DNA of 64,000 bases from Verrucomicrobiota bacterium (GCA_009937095.1 JAACDB010000082.1:1-64000); one strand, 5' to 3'; numbered from the stretch's first letter, positions 52,033-63,543 are shown. Numbers and translations are program-made. Notes: generated from the letters alone by a model not told the origin.

Positions 52033-53424
52033 ATGAAATACCTCTGTACTGCCTTTTTTACCCTTTGCTCGCTGCTTGTTCTTTCGACGCAAGCGCTAGC
52101 GCAGACAGTGCCGCAATTCAAAGACGGCGACCGCGTCTGTTTTATCGGCGACAGTATCACGCATGGCGGTTCCTATCATGCGAATGTCTATCTCTATTAC
52201 CTCACCCGTTTCCCCGAGCGGGAGTTCCGCATCTGGAATAAAGGCATCAGCGGCAATCAAGCTTCGCATGTTTTGGAACGGTTTGATACCGATATTGCCA
52301 GCGAGTCACCTACGGTTGCGACCCTCATGCTCGGGATGAATGACGTTGGCCGTTGGCTTTATGGAGCTGACAAGACCGATCCCACTTCCCGTGCAAACCA
52401 GGCAGCGCAACTCAATGCCTATTACGCCAATATGCTAAAAGTGGTTGCAGGTCTTGAAGCCATTGGCAGCGAAGTTATCTTCATCACCCCTTCTATTTAT
52501 GATCAAACGGCAGAACTGAAGCAGGCTAACAATTTCGGCGCGAACGATGCGCTCGGTCAATGTGCGGACTTCCTAGAGAAAACCGCTGGAGAGAGCGGGC
52601 AGGGCGTGGTTGATTTCTATGATGCCATGTGCGCCATCAATGCTGAAGTCCAAGGCGCAAACCCCAACGCCACTATCGTCGGTAAAGATCGCGTGCATCC
52701 GGACTGGGATCCCGGGCATTTCATCATGGCCTATCAATTCTTGAAAGCGCAGGCAGTTCCGCAATTGGTTTCTAAAGTGGTACTCGATGCCCGACGGGGA
52801 AAATTACTTGAGGCGGAACAGGCCACGGTCACCGACATAAAATCGCGTCGCGGTATGTTTGCTTTTACGATTGCGGAAACGGCTTTGCCTTTCCCGCAAA
52901 CTGAATCCATCGCCAAGGGCCTTGCCCTCGTTCCCTTTGAAGCCGAGTTCAATCAACAAATTCTAACAATTCAGAGTTTACCGGCGGGTGACTATACCCT
53001 CACGATTGACGGCATTAAAGTTGGCGCTTGGTCGGCCAGTGCATTTAAAGCGGGCATCAACCTCGCCCCGGTTACAACAACCCCGCAACACCAACAGGCG
53101 TTAAGGGTCAAAGCGCTCAACGATGAACGCGTTAAAGGATCCGGACGTCTTCGCAACGCCGCCTTGGTTTTTTACGGTAGCGGTCTCTTTAGTTCCGGGG
53201 TGGATATGGATGATGCAGACGCGGTTCAGGCGGTCTTGGATAAAAGATTGCAAGGATTCGAGGGTGAGCCCTGGCATGGCTACATGAAGCAACAGTATGA
53301 CGCATATCCCGCAATCAAAGCGGAAGAGCGAGCCATTCGCGCTAAGCTTGAAACATTACATCAACAGCTTTATCAGGCGAATCAGCCGGTAGCCCATCAC
53401 TACGAACTCACGCGCAAAGAGTGA
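52033..53424 (+). CDS. Exported SGNH/GDSL-type hydrolase
   Basis: A 463-residue protein with a signal peptide (LCTAFFTLCSLLVLSTQALA). The SGNH blocks are: block I FIGDSITHGG (nucleophile Ser near residue 40), the Gly of KGISGNQ, block III LMLGMNDVGR and block V DRVHPDWDPGHFIMAYQ with the Asp/His pair. It therefore is an esterase of the GDSL type, acting in the periplasm or outside. The C-terminal ~220 residues are an added beta-rich domain, for example VSKVVLDARRGKLLEAEQATVTDI. Deacetylation of plant or algal polysaccharide is possible. It precedes tRNA-His and the second carbohydrate locus. Confidence 0.87.
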   Translation: MKYLCTAFFTLCSLLVLSTQALAQTVPQFKDGDRVCFIGDSITHGGSYHANVYLYYLTRFPEREFRIWNKGISGNQASHVLERFDTDIASESPTVATLMLGMNDVGRWLYGADKTDPTSRANQAAQLNAYYANMLKVVAGLEAIGSEVIFITPSIYDQTAELKQANNFGANDALGQCADFLEKTAGESGQGVVDFYDAMCAINAEVQGANPNATIVGKDRVHPDWDPGHFIMAYQFLKAQAVPQLVSKVVLDARRGKLLEAEQATVTDIKSRRGMFAFTIAETALPFPQTESIAKGLALVPFEAEFNQQILTIQSLPAGDYTLTIDGIKVGAWSASAFKAGINLAPVTTTPQHQQALRVKALNDERVKGSGRLRNAALVFYGSGLFSSGVDMDDADAVQAVLDKRLQGFEGEPWHGYMKQQYDAYPAIKAEERAIRAKLETLHQQLYQANQPVAHHYELTRKE

Positions 53425-53503
53425 CGCAACAGGCAGGTAAGGCCACTTTCAAAGGGTGATTGACAATTGAAGGCAGATTCGTGACATTGCACGGCTCTAA
53501 TAT

Positions 53504-53581
<78 letters not shown>

Positions 53582-53597
53582 TTTTTGCTCAGGCAAA

Positions 53598-54515
53598 ATG
53601 CATTCTGGATTATGCGGGACGAGAATCCGCGAAAAGAGCGGGTTTGACGCAATGTTTTCAGGCACGGACGTGCCGCCCGGAAAACATGAAGCTGGCGGAG
53701 CCGTGCCGATTCCTTCCAGAGGTCCCAAGTTGCTCGAAGGTGAAGGGCCTTTTGCTTCTGACTGCTACACCCAAACCAGCTTCGATCATTACGAAGCACT
53801 CACCGGAAACGGTCTTGCTGTGGATATTGTTTCGACCCAATCAGATTTCAATAACTACAAGCTCTTGATTCTCCCTGCTTTATACTTAGTTGATGTTTCG
53901 CTCGCGGAGCGCATTCGCAGTTTTGTAAAAAAAGGCGGGCATGTAGTGGGCACCTATCTCACCGGCTATGTCGATCAAAGCAATCGCTGTCACCTCGGTG
54001 GTTTCCCGGGCGGGGGACTTCGAGAACTCTTTGGTCTTTGGAACGAAGAGCTGGACAGTATGCATGATGAAACCGAAGTTGTGGTGGAAGGTGAGGTTTC
54101 AGGAAAAGCCATTGATCTGGTTGAGCGAATTCATGCGGAAGGCGCTGACACCATTGCACAGGCAGGGTCGGAATTCTATAAAGGGCATCCGCTCATAACA
54201 CGTAACGAGTTCAATAGTGGCGCAGCATACTACCTTGCCGCACGCTTAGGCCTTCCTACCTTAACTAATTTTTACCAGCAGACGATTCTGTCGCTTGGAC
54301 TGCGACCTTCGATTCGTTTGGATTTACCAAAGGGCATTGTTTATCGAGAGCGAAAGTCTGCCACTGGAACACTCGGCTTCCTCTTTAACTATACCAAGCA
54401 TACGCACTCCATTGATTTGGGTGACATCGCATGGACCTCGTTCAGCTCTCCCAAAATAAAATATCGGGATACTTTGGAATTACCGCCGTACGCGAGCCTG
54501 ACTCTAAGGTTGTAG
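53598..54515 (+). pseudogene. C-terminal remnant of a GH42 beta-galactosidase
   Basis: A 305-residue frame that matches only the C-terminal half of a GH42 enzyme. The trimerisation domain (GH42M) is recognisable: FDHYEALTGNGLAVDIV, YKLLILPALYLVD, IRSFVKKGGHVVGTYLTGYVD and HLGGFPGGGLRELFG. The beta-sandwich GH42C domain follows, ending LELPPYASLTLRL. The catalytic TIM barrel is missing because the gene starts 16 bases after tRNA-His. I infer a gene truncated by recombination at the tRNA. Start at 53598 or an in-frame ATG at 53652; neither is likely to give an active protein. It sits before a sulfatase, in line with a former galactan locus. Confidence 0.75.
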
Positions 54516-54560
54516 GGGCTAGGCTTTTGGGTCTTGCTAGGCTCAAACTCTAACATCCCT

Positions 54561-55973
54561 ATGAAACTTTTTAAGCACCCTCAGGCCTTTCTTTTTCAAG
54601 GACTAGTACTTGGTCTCGCATTGTCTGCTGTCGCTTCCCTGGTAACCGCCAAGCCCAATATCATCGTTATTTTTGCGGATGATATGGGCTATGGCGATAT
54701 GAGTAATAACGGGCACCCGACGATCCGCACACCGCATCTGGATAAAATGACGGCAGAGGGTCAGAAATGGACAAGTTTTTACTCAGCTTCTCCAGTTTGT
54801 ACTCCGAGCAGGGCGGCGCTCCTTACGGGACGCTATGCGGTTCGCAGTGGTATGGAGTCGGCAGTATACGGTGTTCTTTTTCCGGAATCCACCGGGGGCA
54901 TGCCTGCCACCGAAATTACCCTCCCGGAAATGCTTAAAAAAGCGGGTTATGCCACGGGCATGGTGGGGAAGTGGCACCTCGGGCATCTACCGGAATTTCT
55001 ACCGACCCGTCATGGCTTTGATTCCTGGTATGGTATTCCCTACAGTAACGACATGAATCTCGATCGCCCAAGGGTCACGGAGCTCAACGGGGGACAACTG
55101 GGCGAATGGCACACCGGGGTCCACTGGGATGATCCCAAGTCGGAATACTGGCAAGTGCCGCTCATGGAAGGGGAGACCATCCTCGAACACGCCCCAGACC
55201 AAACCCAGCTCACAAAATCCTACACCGAAAAGGCCATCGATTTTATTGAGTCCCACAAAAAACAACCCTTCTTCCTCTATCTTGCGCATAGCATGCCCCA
55301 CGTTCCGCTCTTTCGCTCAGAGGAATATGAGCGCATAAGTACTGCCGGTCTTTACGGTGACGTCATTGAGGAAATCGATGGCTCGGTGGGGCAAATCCTA
55401 GCGAGCTTGCGCGAACTGGGAATCGCAGAAAACACCTTGGTGGTATTTACTTCCGACAACGGCCCTTGGTTGCAGTTCAAGACGCAGGGTGGTATCGCAG
55501 GACCCCTGCGCGGTGGAAAGTTTGATACCTATGAAGGCGGTATGCGGGAACCCGGGATCTTCTGGTGGCCCGGCACGGTGCAACCCGCGATCATTCACGA
55601 CATCGGCTGCACCCTCGACTTTATGGCAACTTTTGCCGCCCTTGCAGGCGTTACTCCGCCTGAGGCCGCAGTTGATAGCTGCGACCTTACCGACACCTTG
55701 CTAAAAGGAGAGGGCAGTCCGCGTAAAGAACTCTTCTATTATAAAAGTACGCATATTGAGGCGCTCCGCATCGGCAGCCATAAAGTGCATTTTGAACCCA
55801 AGAGTGATTCAGCCGAGCCTGTCGTCACGGCCTGCTTTAACCTCGATCACGACCCGGGCGAAAACTACGATCTCCGCGAAACGAATCCAAGCTTACTGCC
55901 GCAATTTGTCCAGCGCTACCAGCAGCACCGTGCCACCCTCGAACCCGTAGAGGATCAACTGGCGAAACGGTAG
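54561..55973 (+). CDS. Exported S1-family sulfatase
   Basis: A 470-residue arylsulfatase A-like protein; ATG at 54561 gives a signal peptide (FLFQGLVLGLALSAVASLVTA). Sites: NIIVIFADDMGYGDMS, PVCTPSRAALLTGRYAVRSG with formylglycine Cys in CTPSR, GKWHLGHLPEF, and FTSDNGPWL. It differs from the four sulfatases at 22-34 kb in its motif block (NDMN/RHGFDSWYG), so it belongs to another S1 subgroup. It is the fifth sulfatase of the window and lies between the GH42 remnant and an exported protein. Confidence 0.92.
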   Translation: MKLFKHPQAFLFQGLVLGLALSAVASLVTAKPNIIVIFADDMGYGDMSNNGHPTIRTPHLDKMTAEGQKWTSFYSASPVCTPSRAALLTGRYAVRSGMESAVYGVLFPESTGGMPATEITLPEMLKKAGYATGMVGKWHLGHLPEFLPTRHGFDSWYGIPYSNDMNLDRPRVTELNGGQLGEWHTGVHWDDPKSEYWQVPLMEGETILEHAPDQTQLTKSYTEKAIDFIESHKKQPFFLYLAHSMPHVPLFRSEEYERISTAGLYGDVIEEIDGSVGQILASLRELGIAENTLVVFTSDNGPWLQFKTQGGIAGPLRGGKFDTYEGGMREPGIFWWPGTVQPAIIHDIGCTLDFMATFAALAGVTPPEAAVDSCDLTDTLLKGEGSPRKELFYYKSTHIEALRIGSHKVHFEPKSDSAEPVVTACFNLDHDPGENYDLRETNPSLLPQFVQRYQQHRATLEPVEDQLAKR

Positions 55974-56001
55974 GGTGCTCTGATTAACGAGCCTTTACTG
56001 G

Positions 56002-56811
56002 CTACTTTGTTTCAGCTTTTGAGCTCAAAGCGTGTAGATTAAACAGGTCGTAGTTGCCGCCTTCGCTGATTGAACCGGAGCTAACATAAGCGTGGAGATC
56101 CTTATTGTAGAGCTTTGGCACGTTTAAGTCGCCACTCAAGGTGACCACCGTAGTTCCTTTGTCCACATTGCTAAGGGTGGCTACGAAGCTCAGTACGCCT
56201 GCTTTGGATGACTTTGTGACGGTGAATTCAATCGCAAGCTTGTCAGTCAAATCATCTGCATCGGAAGCGTCATCGCCAATGGCAAGGTAATCGACATTTT
56301 TTGAGAAGAATCCACCCCCGCCTTGGCCGAAGACATAAAACTGATAGCTTTCGCTTTGTTGAGGGGCCTTCTGGATGCCGACATAAATCAGTTCAGAAAC
56401 CTCGCTTTTCGAATTGGTAAAACCAAGACCACCGAGCATGGTCGGCATCTTGCCGCCCATCACCATTGCCGGAAGCCCTTCAAAGGAGTACTCGATGCGT
56501 GTCGACCAAGTGCTGCCGGGTTTAAAACCCGCGCCCGCTCCTTTTTGGAGAATAGCCCTCGCGCCCTTACTGGTGGGGTTGCGTCTTAATACGCCGTAAT
56601 CAGGTCCCTGAGATTTAGGGAAGTAAAGTCCGCCCTGGGCAGCAGCAGTCTCCGAGAAAGTAGGATTGGCCTGTTGGTTCTTTTTATCGATGGCACCATT
56701 CACATAACCCTCTGAGCCGGAGAAATTTGTGGAATAGGCCAAGTCCGCATGCGCGGTCACCCAGCAGGCTAGGGATAGAAAAAGAGAAATTAAAGTTTTT
56801 GAGATATTCAT
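56002..56811 (-). CDS. Exported protein with lectin-like beta-sandwich
   Basis: A 269-residue protein with a signal peptide (ISKTLISLFLSLACWVTAHA). The mature part begins YSTNFSGSEGYVNGAI and continues as a regular beta-rich domain. The FSGSEGYVNG start is shared with the PEP-CTERM protein at 26,175, so they are related. This one lacks the PEP-CTERM anchor and ends KAETK. No catalytic motif is seen; binding of polysaccharide is an inference. Its promoter carries site D of the proposed operator, linking it to the distant LacI-controlled island. Confidence 0.72.
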   Translation of the reverse strand: MNISKTLISLFLSLACWVTAHADLAYSTNFSGSEGYVNGAIDKKNQQANPTFSETAAAQGGLYFPKSQGPDYGVLRRNPTSKGARAILQKGAGAGFKPGSTWSTRIEYSFEGLPAMVMGGKMPTMLGGLGFTNSKSEVSELIYVGIQKAPQQSESYQFYVFGQGGGGFFSKNVDYLAIGDDASDADDLTDKLAIEFTVTKSSKAGVLSFVATLSNVDKGTTVVTLSGDLNVPKLYNKDLHAYVSSGSISEGGNYDLFNLHALSSKAETK

Positions 56812-56840
56812 TCTTTTAACAATTTAGGTCATGGGCTGGG

Positions 56841-56880
56841 TTTACACGAATAAATCAATGCCTGATCGTGCTTTTGTCAA
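56841..56880 (-). promoter_or_regulatory. Promoter and candidate LacI operator, site D
   Basis: On the minus strand TTGACA (56880-56875), 20 bases, then TTTATTCGTGTAAA (56854-56841), near-palindromic around CG. It ends 29 bases before the start codon of the exported protein. Confidence 0.55.
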
Positions 56881-56998
56881 AGCTATATGGGGAGCAGTGG
56901 GATTAGAGGGGCAGTTATGCAGCACCGGAAAGAATCAGGCTCGATACAATGAAGCCCGTTCCTTTCGTGTGACAGCTTCGATGGATTTCTAGGCAATC

Positions 56999-58276
56999 CT
57001 AGTTGGCAGACTTAGGGCGTCGTTGCTCGGCGAGGATGTCCATGACCGCGGCAGGGGGTTGTTGCTGGCGGTAGAGGTCGGCCATGATTTTCATGGCGGG
57101 GTCGATGTGTTTGAAGAATTGTTTGTAAGCGGGGCAAAGGTAGTTGAGTCCCCATTCGCCGTCAGGGGTATAGGTGAAGCGGTGTTTGGGGCATTCGCCA
57201 TTACAGGCAAAACGAACACTGCAGTCGCGGCAGTATTGGGGGAGGCGGTCGCGCTTGGCGTCCCCAAAGGCTTTGGCCTTCGGACTGTCGGCAATTTCAC
57301 CGAGGGTATTGTTCATTAAATTACCCAGTTTGTATGTGGGATAAACATAATGGTCGCAGGTTTAGAGATCCCCGTCGTGTTCCATGGCAAGGGCGCGACC
57401 ACAGGTCTCGGAAAAATAACAAAGACCTCCTTTTACCCCAAGCCATTTACTGAGGGCGACATCGAAGAGCTGAACATAAATCTTACCGACGTCACGCCTG
57501 ACCCAGTTATCGAAAATTTTGCAGAGGAAATCGCCGTAGGCTTGGGCGGGAACGGCATGGGCAGACATGCGAGGAGCCTCACCATCAGCGGGCGGGGTTT
57601 CAAGGTCGGGTGGGGCGGCAAAGTCGAGTCCCAGCTTGGCGGCGGCGGTATCGACCTCGCGCTCAACAATGGGAATGAATTGAATGTATTTCGAGCCGAT
57701 GCTCTTGAGAAATTTATAGATTCTTACGGGGTGCTGAACGGTGACGCTGTTGACGCATGTAAGGGTGTTGAATTCGACCTCGTGTTTACGAAGGATGTTC
57801 AATCCGCGCATGACTTCTTTATAAGAATCACGGCCCTTTTTATCCACGCGGTTGGCATTGTGAAGGTCTTCCGGGCCGTCGATGGAAAGCCCTACCAGGA
57901 AATTATTTTCAGCGAAGAAGGCACCCCATGCATCGTCGAGCAGGGTGCCGTTGGTTCGAAACGCGTTGGCTATGGTTTTACCCTGGGCGTATTTTTTTTG
58001 GAAGGCGACGACTTTACGGAAGTAATCGACGCCGAGGAGGGTGGGTTCTCCACCTTGAAAAGCGAAAGTGACCTCCGGTCCCGGCTGGGCGGCAATGTAG
58101 TCGCGGACGAAGACCTCGAGTCGTTCGTCGGACATTTTCCACTTTTCATTTTCGAGGTAAAACTGTTCCTTCTCGAGATAGAAACAATATTTACAGTCCA
58201 GATTACAAATAGGGCCAATGGCCTTTGCCATTACATGAAAACTGTCGCTAGCTGGCTTGGAAGTCTCAGGCAACAT
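56999..58276 (-). CDS. Anaerobic sulfatase-maturating enzyme (radical SAM), interrupted by an in-frame TAA
   Basis: A 425-residue frame. The radical SAM cluster motif CNLDCKYC sits near residue 25, followed by FQGGEPTLLG and SIDGPEDLHN. The SPASM region has cysteines in CYFSETCGRALAMEHDGDL, then TCDHYVYP, and YCRDCSVRFACNGECPKH. The TAA at 57362-57364 replaces a residue that is normally Tyr just before TCDH (the pattern in homologues is GDLYxCDHYVYP); a TAC to TAA change would do it. If truncated, the SPASM clusters are lost and the enzyme should be inactive. anSME converts the Cys of CxPxR to formylglycine, so all five sulfatases depend on it or on an FGE elsewhere. It lies 13 bases after serC. 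Confidence 0.9.
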
Positions 58277-58288
58277 GCAGCATTCAGC

Positions 58289-59440
58289 TTAGTCTTTAAT
58301 TTGGGCAAAGCCCCATTCGAGCCATGGGAGCAGCGCTTCGATATCGGCAGTGTCGACGGTGGCACCGCCCCAGATTCGAATGCCCGCAGGGGCGTCACGA
58401 TAGCTTCCAAAATCGAACCCTACGCCTGCTTCGTCGAGAAGTTTAACCCATAGCTTTGCCTTGGCGGCTTGTTCTTCGGCAGGTAATGCCTCGTACCAAT
58501 CGGCGGTGATTTTCAAGCAAATGGAGGTGTTGGAACGAGTGGCGGGATCTTCAGCGAGAAAGTCAATCCAGTCAGTTTTTTCAACCCAATCGGCGATAGC
58601 CTTAAGATTGTTGGCAGAGCGCTCCAAGAGAGCGGGCAGGCCACCAATGGATTCCGCCCAACGCAATCCGTCGAGAGCGTCCTCGATGCAAAGCATGGAA
58701 ATGGTATTGATAGTCGCGCCGTCAAAAATGCCCTTAATGAGTTTACCGCCCTTGGTAAGGCGGAAGATTTTGGGCAAAGGCCAGGCAGGGGTATAGGATT
58801 CCAGACGGGCAACGGCGCGTGGACCCAGCACGATCATACCGTGTGCACCCTCGCCACCCATCACTTTTTGCCAGGACCAGGTGACCACGTCCAATTTCGA
58901 GTAATCCAGATCCATGGCAAAGACCGCGGAGGTGGCATCGCAAATAGTGAGGCCTTCACGGTCATCTGGAATCCAGTCGAGGTTGGGCACGCGCACACCG
59001 GAAGTGGTCCCGTTGTAAGTGAAGACCAGATCGTTGGAAAAGTTGATTTTTCCGAGGTCGGGGAGTTTGCCGTAGTCGGCCTCATGCAGAGTCGTGTTTT
59101 CAAGCTTCAGTTGCTTGAGAGCATCGGTGACCCAGCCGGAGCCAAAGGACTCCCAGGCGCAGAGGTCGGCGCCGCGTTCTCCCAGCAAAGTCCACACTGC
59201 CATTTCAACCGCTCCGGTATCGGAGGCGGGGACAATTCCGCAGAGGTAATCCTCTGGGATTCCGAGAACAGATTTTGATTTTTCGATGACCGCTTGGATG
59301 CGTGCCTTGGCAGGTTTTGCGCGGTGGGAACGTCCTACCAGCGCATTCTCAAGGACTGCATGTGACCATCCCGGGCGTTTTGCACAGGGACCGGATGAGA
59401 AAAACGGACGGCTTGGTTTGCTTTCAGGCTTCATGAACAA
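58289..59440 (-). CDS. serC: Phosphoserine aminotransferase
   Basis: A 383-residue class V PLP aminotransferase of serine synthesis that makes phosphoserine from 3-phosphohydroxypyruvate and glutamate. The start is [13 protein letters not shown], GxSH region VGRSHRAKP, and PLP Lys in [13 protein letters not shown] near residue 200; the C-terminus has [17 protein letters not shown]. It belongs to the shorter group of SerC. Upstream of anSME on the same strand; no pathway link between the two is obvious. Confidence 0.9.
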   Translation of the reverse strand: MFMKPESKPSRPFFSSGPCAKRPGWSHAVLENALVGRSHRAKPAKARIQAVIEKSKSVLGIPEDYLCGIVPASDTGAVEMAVWTLLGERGADLCAWESFGSGWVTDALKQLKLENTTLHEADYGKLPDLGKINFSNDLVFTYNGTTSGVRVPNLDWIPDDREGLTICDATSAVFAMDLDYSKLDVVTWSWQKVMGGEGAHGMIVLGPRAVARLESYTPAWPLPKIFRLTKGGKLIKGIFDGATINTISMLCIEDALDGLRWAESIGGLPALLERSANNLKAIADWVEKTDWIDFLAEDPATRSNTSICLKITADWYEALPAEEQAAKAKLWVKLLDEAGVGFDFGSYRDAPAGIRIWGGATVDTADIEALLPWLEWGFAQIKD

Positions 59441-59485
59441 TTCAAGAGATAGCTAAATGTATGCGGTGGCAATCCGAAGCTACGC

Positions 59486-62023
59486 TTACTTTTTCTTAGC
59501 GGCTTTTTTCTTGGGCGCACGTGGAGCGAACTCAAAGCCAATTTCGCCGGATTCAAAATCCAGGGTCAGGTGTGCCTTGAAAGGCCGCTTGGTGCGTCGT
59601 GATACAAAGCCTTCAAGCAGTGGCGTTTTGCCCTTGGTAAAAAGCGCCTCAATATCTTCGGGTTGTAATTCTTTCTGAAGGATGGTTTTACCCAGGCGAA
59701 AGCCTTCGGGAGCGTCTTTAGTTTTAAGCGCGGGCAGGTGGTAAGCTTTTTCAGTGGCATGCAGTTCGGCTGCTGTGCCGTCCGGAAGGGTAACCGATTT
59801 CAAGAGGGTCTTTTCGTCGAGGGGTTCCGTAAGCTCGAGCTCGTCCTCAAAAACAAATTCCGTTTTCCATTTACCGATCTTTCCGGTTTTACTGACGGAC
59901 TGCGCAATTTTGAGACCGGCACTGAATGGACGATTGAAACGCGAGAGGAAACCTTCCATTTCAGGGAGGGCTTTCTCAGTAAAGAGGGTGATGGCCTCGC
60001 TTTCGCTCAATTGACGCCCTGCGATGTATTTTGAAATCTTAAAGCTGCAATCGACATCGCGGCATTCAAAGGTGGCGTCCGTTTGTTTCAGGCGTGGGGC
60101 GGCGCACTCGGGGCAGGGGCACTCGAGGTCGGGGAAAACACGGTTCACGGCAGCCTGCATGTGGGTGCGTGCCTTATCGACGACCTGAATGGTGAAATCG
60201 TTGATCTCCTTCATGAACTGCGTGCGTTCAATTTCACCTTGTTGCATCTTGTTGAGTTTGGCTTCCCAGTCGCCCGTCATAGAAGGCGAGGTCAGGGCAT
60301 CCAGTTCCATTTCGTCACAAAGCTCAATGAGTCGCAGGCCCTTGCCGGTGACGTTGAGTTCCCGACCTTCCCGAGCAATATATTTTTGACGGAGGAGTCC
60401 CTCAATGGTGGCAGCACGGGTGGCGGGGGTACCCAGCCCACGTTCAAGCATGGCCTCCCGCAATTCCTCGTCGTCAATCAATTTACCCGCACCTTCCATG
60501 GCGGAAAGGAGGGTTGATTCGGTGTATCGCGCGGGTGGTTGCGTCTCTTTGCCCAAGGCATCAACCGCGTCTGCCATAGCATCCTCGCCTGTCTGTACTG
60601 CTACAAGATCGTCTTTATCGCTGGCAACACCGGCTGTGCGTCCATAGACCGCCAACCAACCCGGAACCACGAGGGTCTTACCCCGAGTCAGGAATTGATC
60701 CTTTTCAGCCCCGTGGTCGATGGTGGTAATTCGAGTGGTGTTCTCAAATTCGGCATGGGGGTAGAAGACTGCGACAAACCGCTTGAGGATCATGTCGTAG
60801 AGTTTCGCCTCTACATCGCTCAGTTTCACGACGCGTCCGGTGGGAATGATGGCAAAGTGATCCGAGACTTTAGCGTTATTAAAGATGCGCTTACTGAATT
60901 GAATGAGGCCGTTTTCAATGGACTTCGCCGCCCATTGAGCGGTGGGGTGATTTGAGGCGGCCAATTCGCGGGTGGTCTCGTGTACCTTGGAGAGGTAATC
61001 CTCAGGCAAATACCGCGAATCGGTACGCGGATAGGTGATCATCTTGTGGCGCTCGTAGAGAGATTGCGCGATGGAGAGGGTATTTTTAGCGGTAAAGGGT
61101 GCCTCACGCTGAAGGGTGGTAAGGTCGTAGAGTTGGGGCGCGATTTGCTTGGCGGGTTTCTTCTCCTCACTGACGCTGCCGGTCTTACCTTTGCAACGCG
61201 CTTCAATGGTTTTGGCAGTTGCCTCATCCCAGAGGCGTTCGGCGCGTCCATGTGGTTGGGCGGGATTCTTTTTGAAATCGGGATCAAACCAGCGACTGGG
61301 ATAGCTGCCATTGGTAACCGAAAAGTCGGCATGCACTTCCCAGTAATCTTCCGGTTTGAAGGCTTGGATCTCTTTTTCGCGGCGGGCTAGAATTGCAAGG
61401 GTAGGAGTTTGACCCCGTCCGGCGGCAGTAATATTAAAGCCCCCGTGGCGGGAACGGAAACAGGTAAGCGCACGGGTAGAATTGAGGCCAACCAACCAGT
61501 CCGATTCAGAGCGACATTTGGCGGCGTCGGCAAGAGGAGCCATTTTTTCGCCGTCTATGAGGCTACCCCAGGCCTCTTCAATGGCATTGGCAGTCATCGA
61601 TTGCATCCAAAGTCGCTTAACGGGTTTGTTAATTTTGCCAATATCCATGATGTATTGGAAAATCAGCTCACCTTCGCGTCCTGCGTCACAGGCATTAATA
61701 ATGACGTCAAACTCCGACGTTTTGGCTAGAGCCAGCACGTGTTTTAGGCGAGCGGCGGTTGGCTCAATGGGCTGAAGCTCAAAGTTCTTCGGAATAGCGG
61801 GCAGAACGTCAAATTTCCAGGGGAGATTCTTACCGTTTGGTCCGGTGGGCATCTTTAATTCAACGAGGTGACCGACCGCAGAGGTAATTGCGGCAGAGTC
61901 ATTTAGGAAATATTGTGCATCGCGTGATTTCCCCTTTTTATCAAACTTTCCCAGTTGCTTGGACAAAGCCTTGGAGAGGTCAGTCGCAACGGACGGTTTT
62001 TCGGCAATTATGAGATATTTCAT
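59486..62023 (-). CDS. topB: DNA topoisomerase III
   Basis: An 845-residue type IA topoisomerase that relaxes and decatenates DNA. The Toprim part begins [20 protein letters not shown] and has [14 protein letters not shown]. The active-site Tyr is in [13 protein letters not shown] near residue 320. Residues 620-740 contain a Cys pattern ([13 protein letters not shown] and CRDVDCSF), a zinc ribbon-like element. The C-terminus repeats a TopC-like module ([15 protein letters not shown], and [18 protein letters not shown]) and ends in KKKAAKKK, a basic tail for DNA binding. I start at MKYL (62023); the 12 residues before it are not conserved. Divergent from lpxK. Confidence 0.94.
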   Translation of the reverse strand: MKYLIIAEKPSVATDLSKALSKQLGKFDKKGKSRDAQYFLNDSAAITSAVGHLVELKMPTGPNGKNLPWKFDVLPAIPKNFELQPIEPTAARLKHVLALAKTSEFDVIINACDAGREGELIFQYIMDIGKINKPVKRLWMQSMTANAIEEAWGSLIDGEKMAPLADAAKCRSESDWLVGLNSTRALTCFRSRHGGFNITAAGRGQTPTLAILARREKEIQAFKPEDYWEVHADFSVTNGSYPSRWFDPDFKKNPAQPHGRAERLWDEATAKTIEARCKGKTGSVSEEKKPAKQIAPQLYDLTTLQREAPFTAKNTLSIAQSLYERHKMITYPRTDSRYLPEDYLSKVHETTRELAASNHPTAQWAAKSIENGLIQFSKRIFNNAKVSDHFAIIPTGRVVKLSDVEAKLYDMILKRFVAVFYPHAEFENTTRITTIDHGAEKDQFLTRGKTLVVPGWLAVYGRTAGVASDKDDLVAVQTGEDAMADAVDALGKETQPPARYTESTLLSAMEGAGKLIDDEELREAMLERGLGTPATRAATIEGLLRQKYIAREGRELNVTGKGLRLIELCDEMELDALTSPSMTGDWEAKLNKMQQGEIERTQFMKEINDFTIQVVDKARTHMQAAVNRVFPDLECPCPECAAPRLKQTDATFECRDVDCSFKISKYIAGRQLSESEAITLFTEKALPEMEGFLSRFNRPFSAGLKIAQSVSKTGKIGKWKTEFVFEDELELTEPLDEKTLLKSVTLPDGTAAELHATEKAYHLPALKTKDAPEGFRLGKTILQKELQPEDIEALFTKGKTPLLEGFVSRRTKRPFKAHLTLDFESGEIGFEFAPRAPKKKAAKKK

Positions 62024-62262
62024 GGAGATTGTTCGCGCACCGTGAGGGTGTTGAGGCAAAGAAAAATAAAGGTATAAATGGCCTTCTGTGTCGTTAAACT
62101 CACAAGGTAGTCATCAAGAAAGTCTGCATGTTCCTTGGGACAGGAACGTCTCATTGTCAAGACGTGGCGCGGATAAAGGTGGTTTGGGGAGTGATGAATC
62201 GACACCTTTTCGGGTAAAAAAATGATGACTTGGGGTGTAATTGAAACTGGCATCCTCTAGGA

Positions 62263-63543
62263 ATGTGGGGCAAACACATAAGAGTTCCGTCACCAACGAT
62301 GCCATTAAAAGACAAGATTCATGAATTCCGGGAAGACCTCGTAGCACGGGGCAATGCCTTTGTGCAATTCCTGGTAGATGTGGTCTATGACCGCCGCCGC
62401 AATGGACGCGCAGCAGAGGTCACGGCAACCATTCTTTCGGTCCTTTCCCATTTTTTTCATGGGATCGTTCGAGTGCGGTGGTATTTGTATGAGAATCGTA
62501 TTCTTCGAAACACCCCATTGGGATGCTTGGTGGTAGTTGTGGGAAATCTAACGGTCGGAGGTACCGGCAAAACTCCGGTCGTGGAAAAATTTGCACGCAC
62601 CCTGCGGGATCGGGGCCGAAAGGTCGCCATTCTCAGTCGTGGCTATAAGAGTAAGCGGGAAAGCCTCCCGAGAAAGCTTTGGCGGAAATTTACACACGGG
62701 GAACAATTGCCTCCGAAAATTGTGAGTGACGGGGAAACCGTCTTTCTTGATTCAGAGGTGGCGGGTGACGAGCCGTACATGCTGGCGCGCAATTTACCCG
62801 GGGTAGTGGTGCTCTGCGACAAGAACCGCGTGAAGGCCGGTTCTTTTGCCATTCGGGAGTTTGGTTGTGATACCCTTATTCTCGATGACGGCTTTCAATA
62901 TTTACCGCTAAAGGGGCGCCTGAACCTTCTTTTGGTCGATAAGACCAATCCTTTTGGCAACCAACACCTGCTTCCTCGTGGTATTTTGCGTGAACCGATC
63001 CAGCATCTCTCGCGGGCAAGCTATATCCTACTGACCAAATCCGATGGAAAAAGGGACGAGAACTTGCTGGAATTAATACGGGAGCACAATTCCAATGCCG
63101 AAATCATTGAATGTGCGCACAAGCCACAATACCTACAGGCTCTGGGATCTGACGAACAATTACCCCTTGAGGCTCTCAAGGGTGCTTCAATCGCTGCTTT
63201 CAGTGGTATCGCAACGCCTGAGACCTTTGAGGCGATGTTACGCCGTCATGGCGCTGAGATTCGCTATAATAAACGTTTCCTCGATCACCACCGGTTTAGC
63301 ACCCATGAAATCGACGAGATTTTCCAGGATGTTGCCGCGCTTGAGGCGGTTAGTATGATCATCACGACTGAAAAGGATGCGGTTCGCCTTGCTGAAGACC
63401 TGAATCCACCGGTTCCGATCTATTTCATGCGTCTGGAGATTGATATCCTATCCGGACAAGAGGATTTCGAGGCGGCGGTCGGGCGTATTTGTTTTCCGCG
63501 TCAGGGGTTGAGTGAAGATGGAATGAGTCCCAAACATTCTTAA
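62263..63543 (+). CDS. lpxK: Tetraacyldisaccharide 4'-kinase
   Basis: A 426-residue inner-membrane-associated kinase that phosphorylates the lipid A precursor at the 4'-position. The P-loop is [17 protein letters not shown] near residue 95, followed by LSRGYKSK and [13 protein letters not shown] with the conserved catalytic Asp. Relatives have about 330-400 residues; the first 50 residues here include a helix-rich extension. Start at 62263 or at an in-frame ATG at 62299 (MPLKDK). Its presence indicates an LPS-bearing outer membrane. adk follows after 57 bases. Confidence 0.93.
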   Translation: MWGKHIRVPSPTMPLKDKIHEFREDLVARGNAFVQFLVDVVYDRRRNGRAAEVTATILSVLSHFFHGIVRVRWYLYENRILRNTPLGCLVVVVGNLTVGGTGKTPVVEKFARTLRDRGRKVAILSRGYKSKRESLPRKLWRKFTHGEQLPPKIVSDGETVFLDSEVAGDEPYMLARNLPGVVVLCDKNRVKAGSFAIREFGCDTLILDDGFQYLPLKGRLNLLLVDKTNPFGNQHLLPRGILREPIQHLSRASYILLTKSDGKRDENLLELIREHNSNAEIIECAHKPQYLQALGSDEQLPLEALKGASIAAFSGIATPETFEAMLRRHGAEIRYNKRFLDHHRFSTHEIDEIFQDVAALEAVSMIITTEKDAVRLAEDLNPPVPIYFMRLEIDILSGQEDFEAAVGRICFPRQGLSEDGMSPKHS

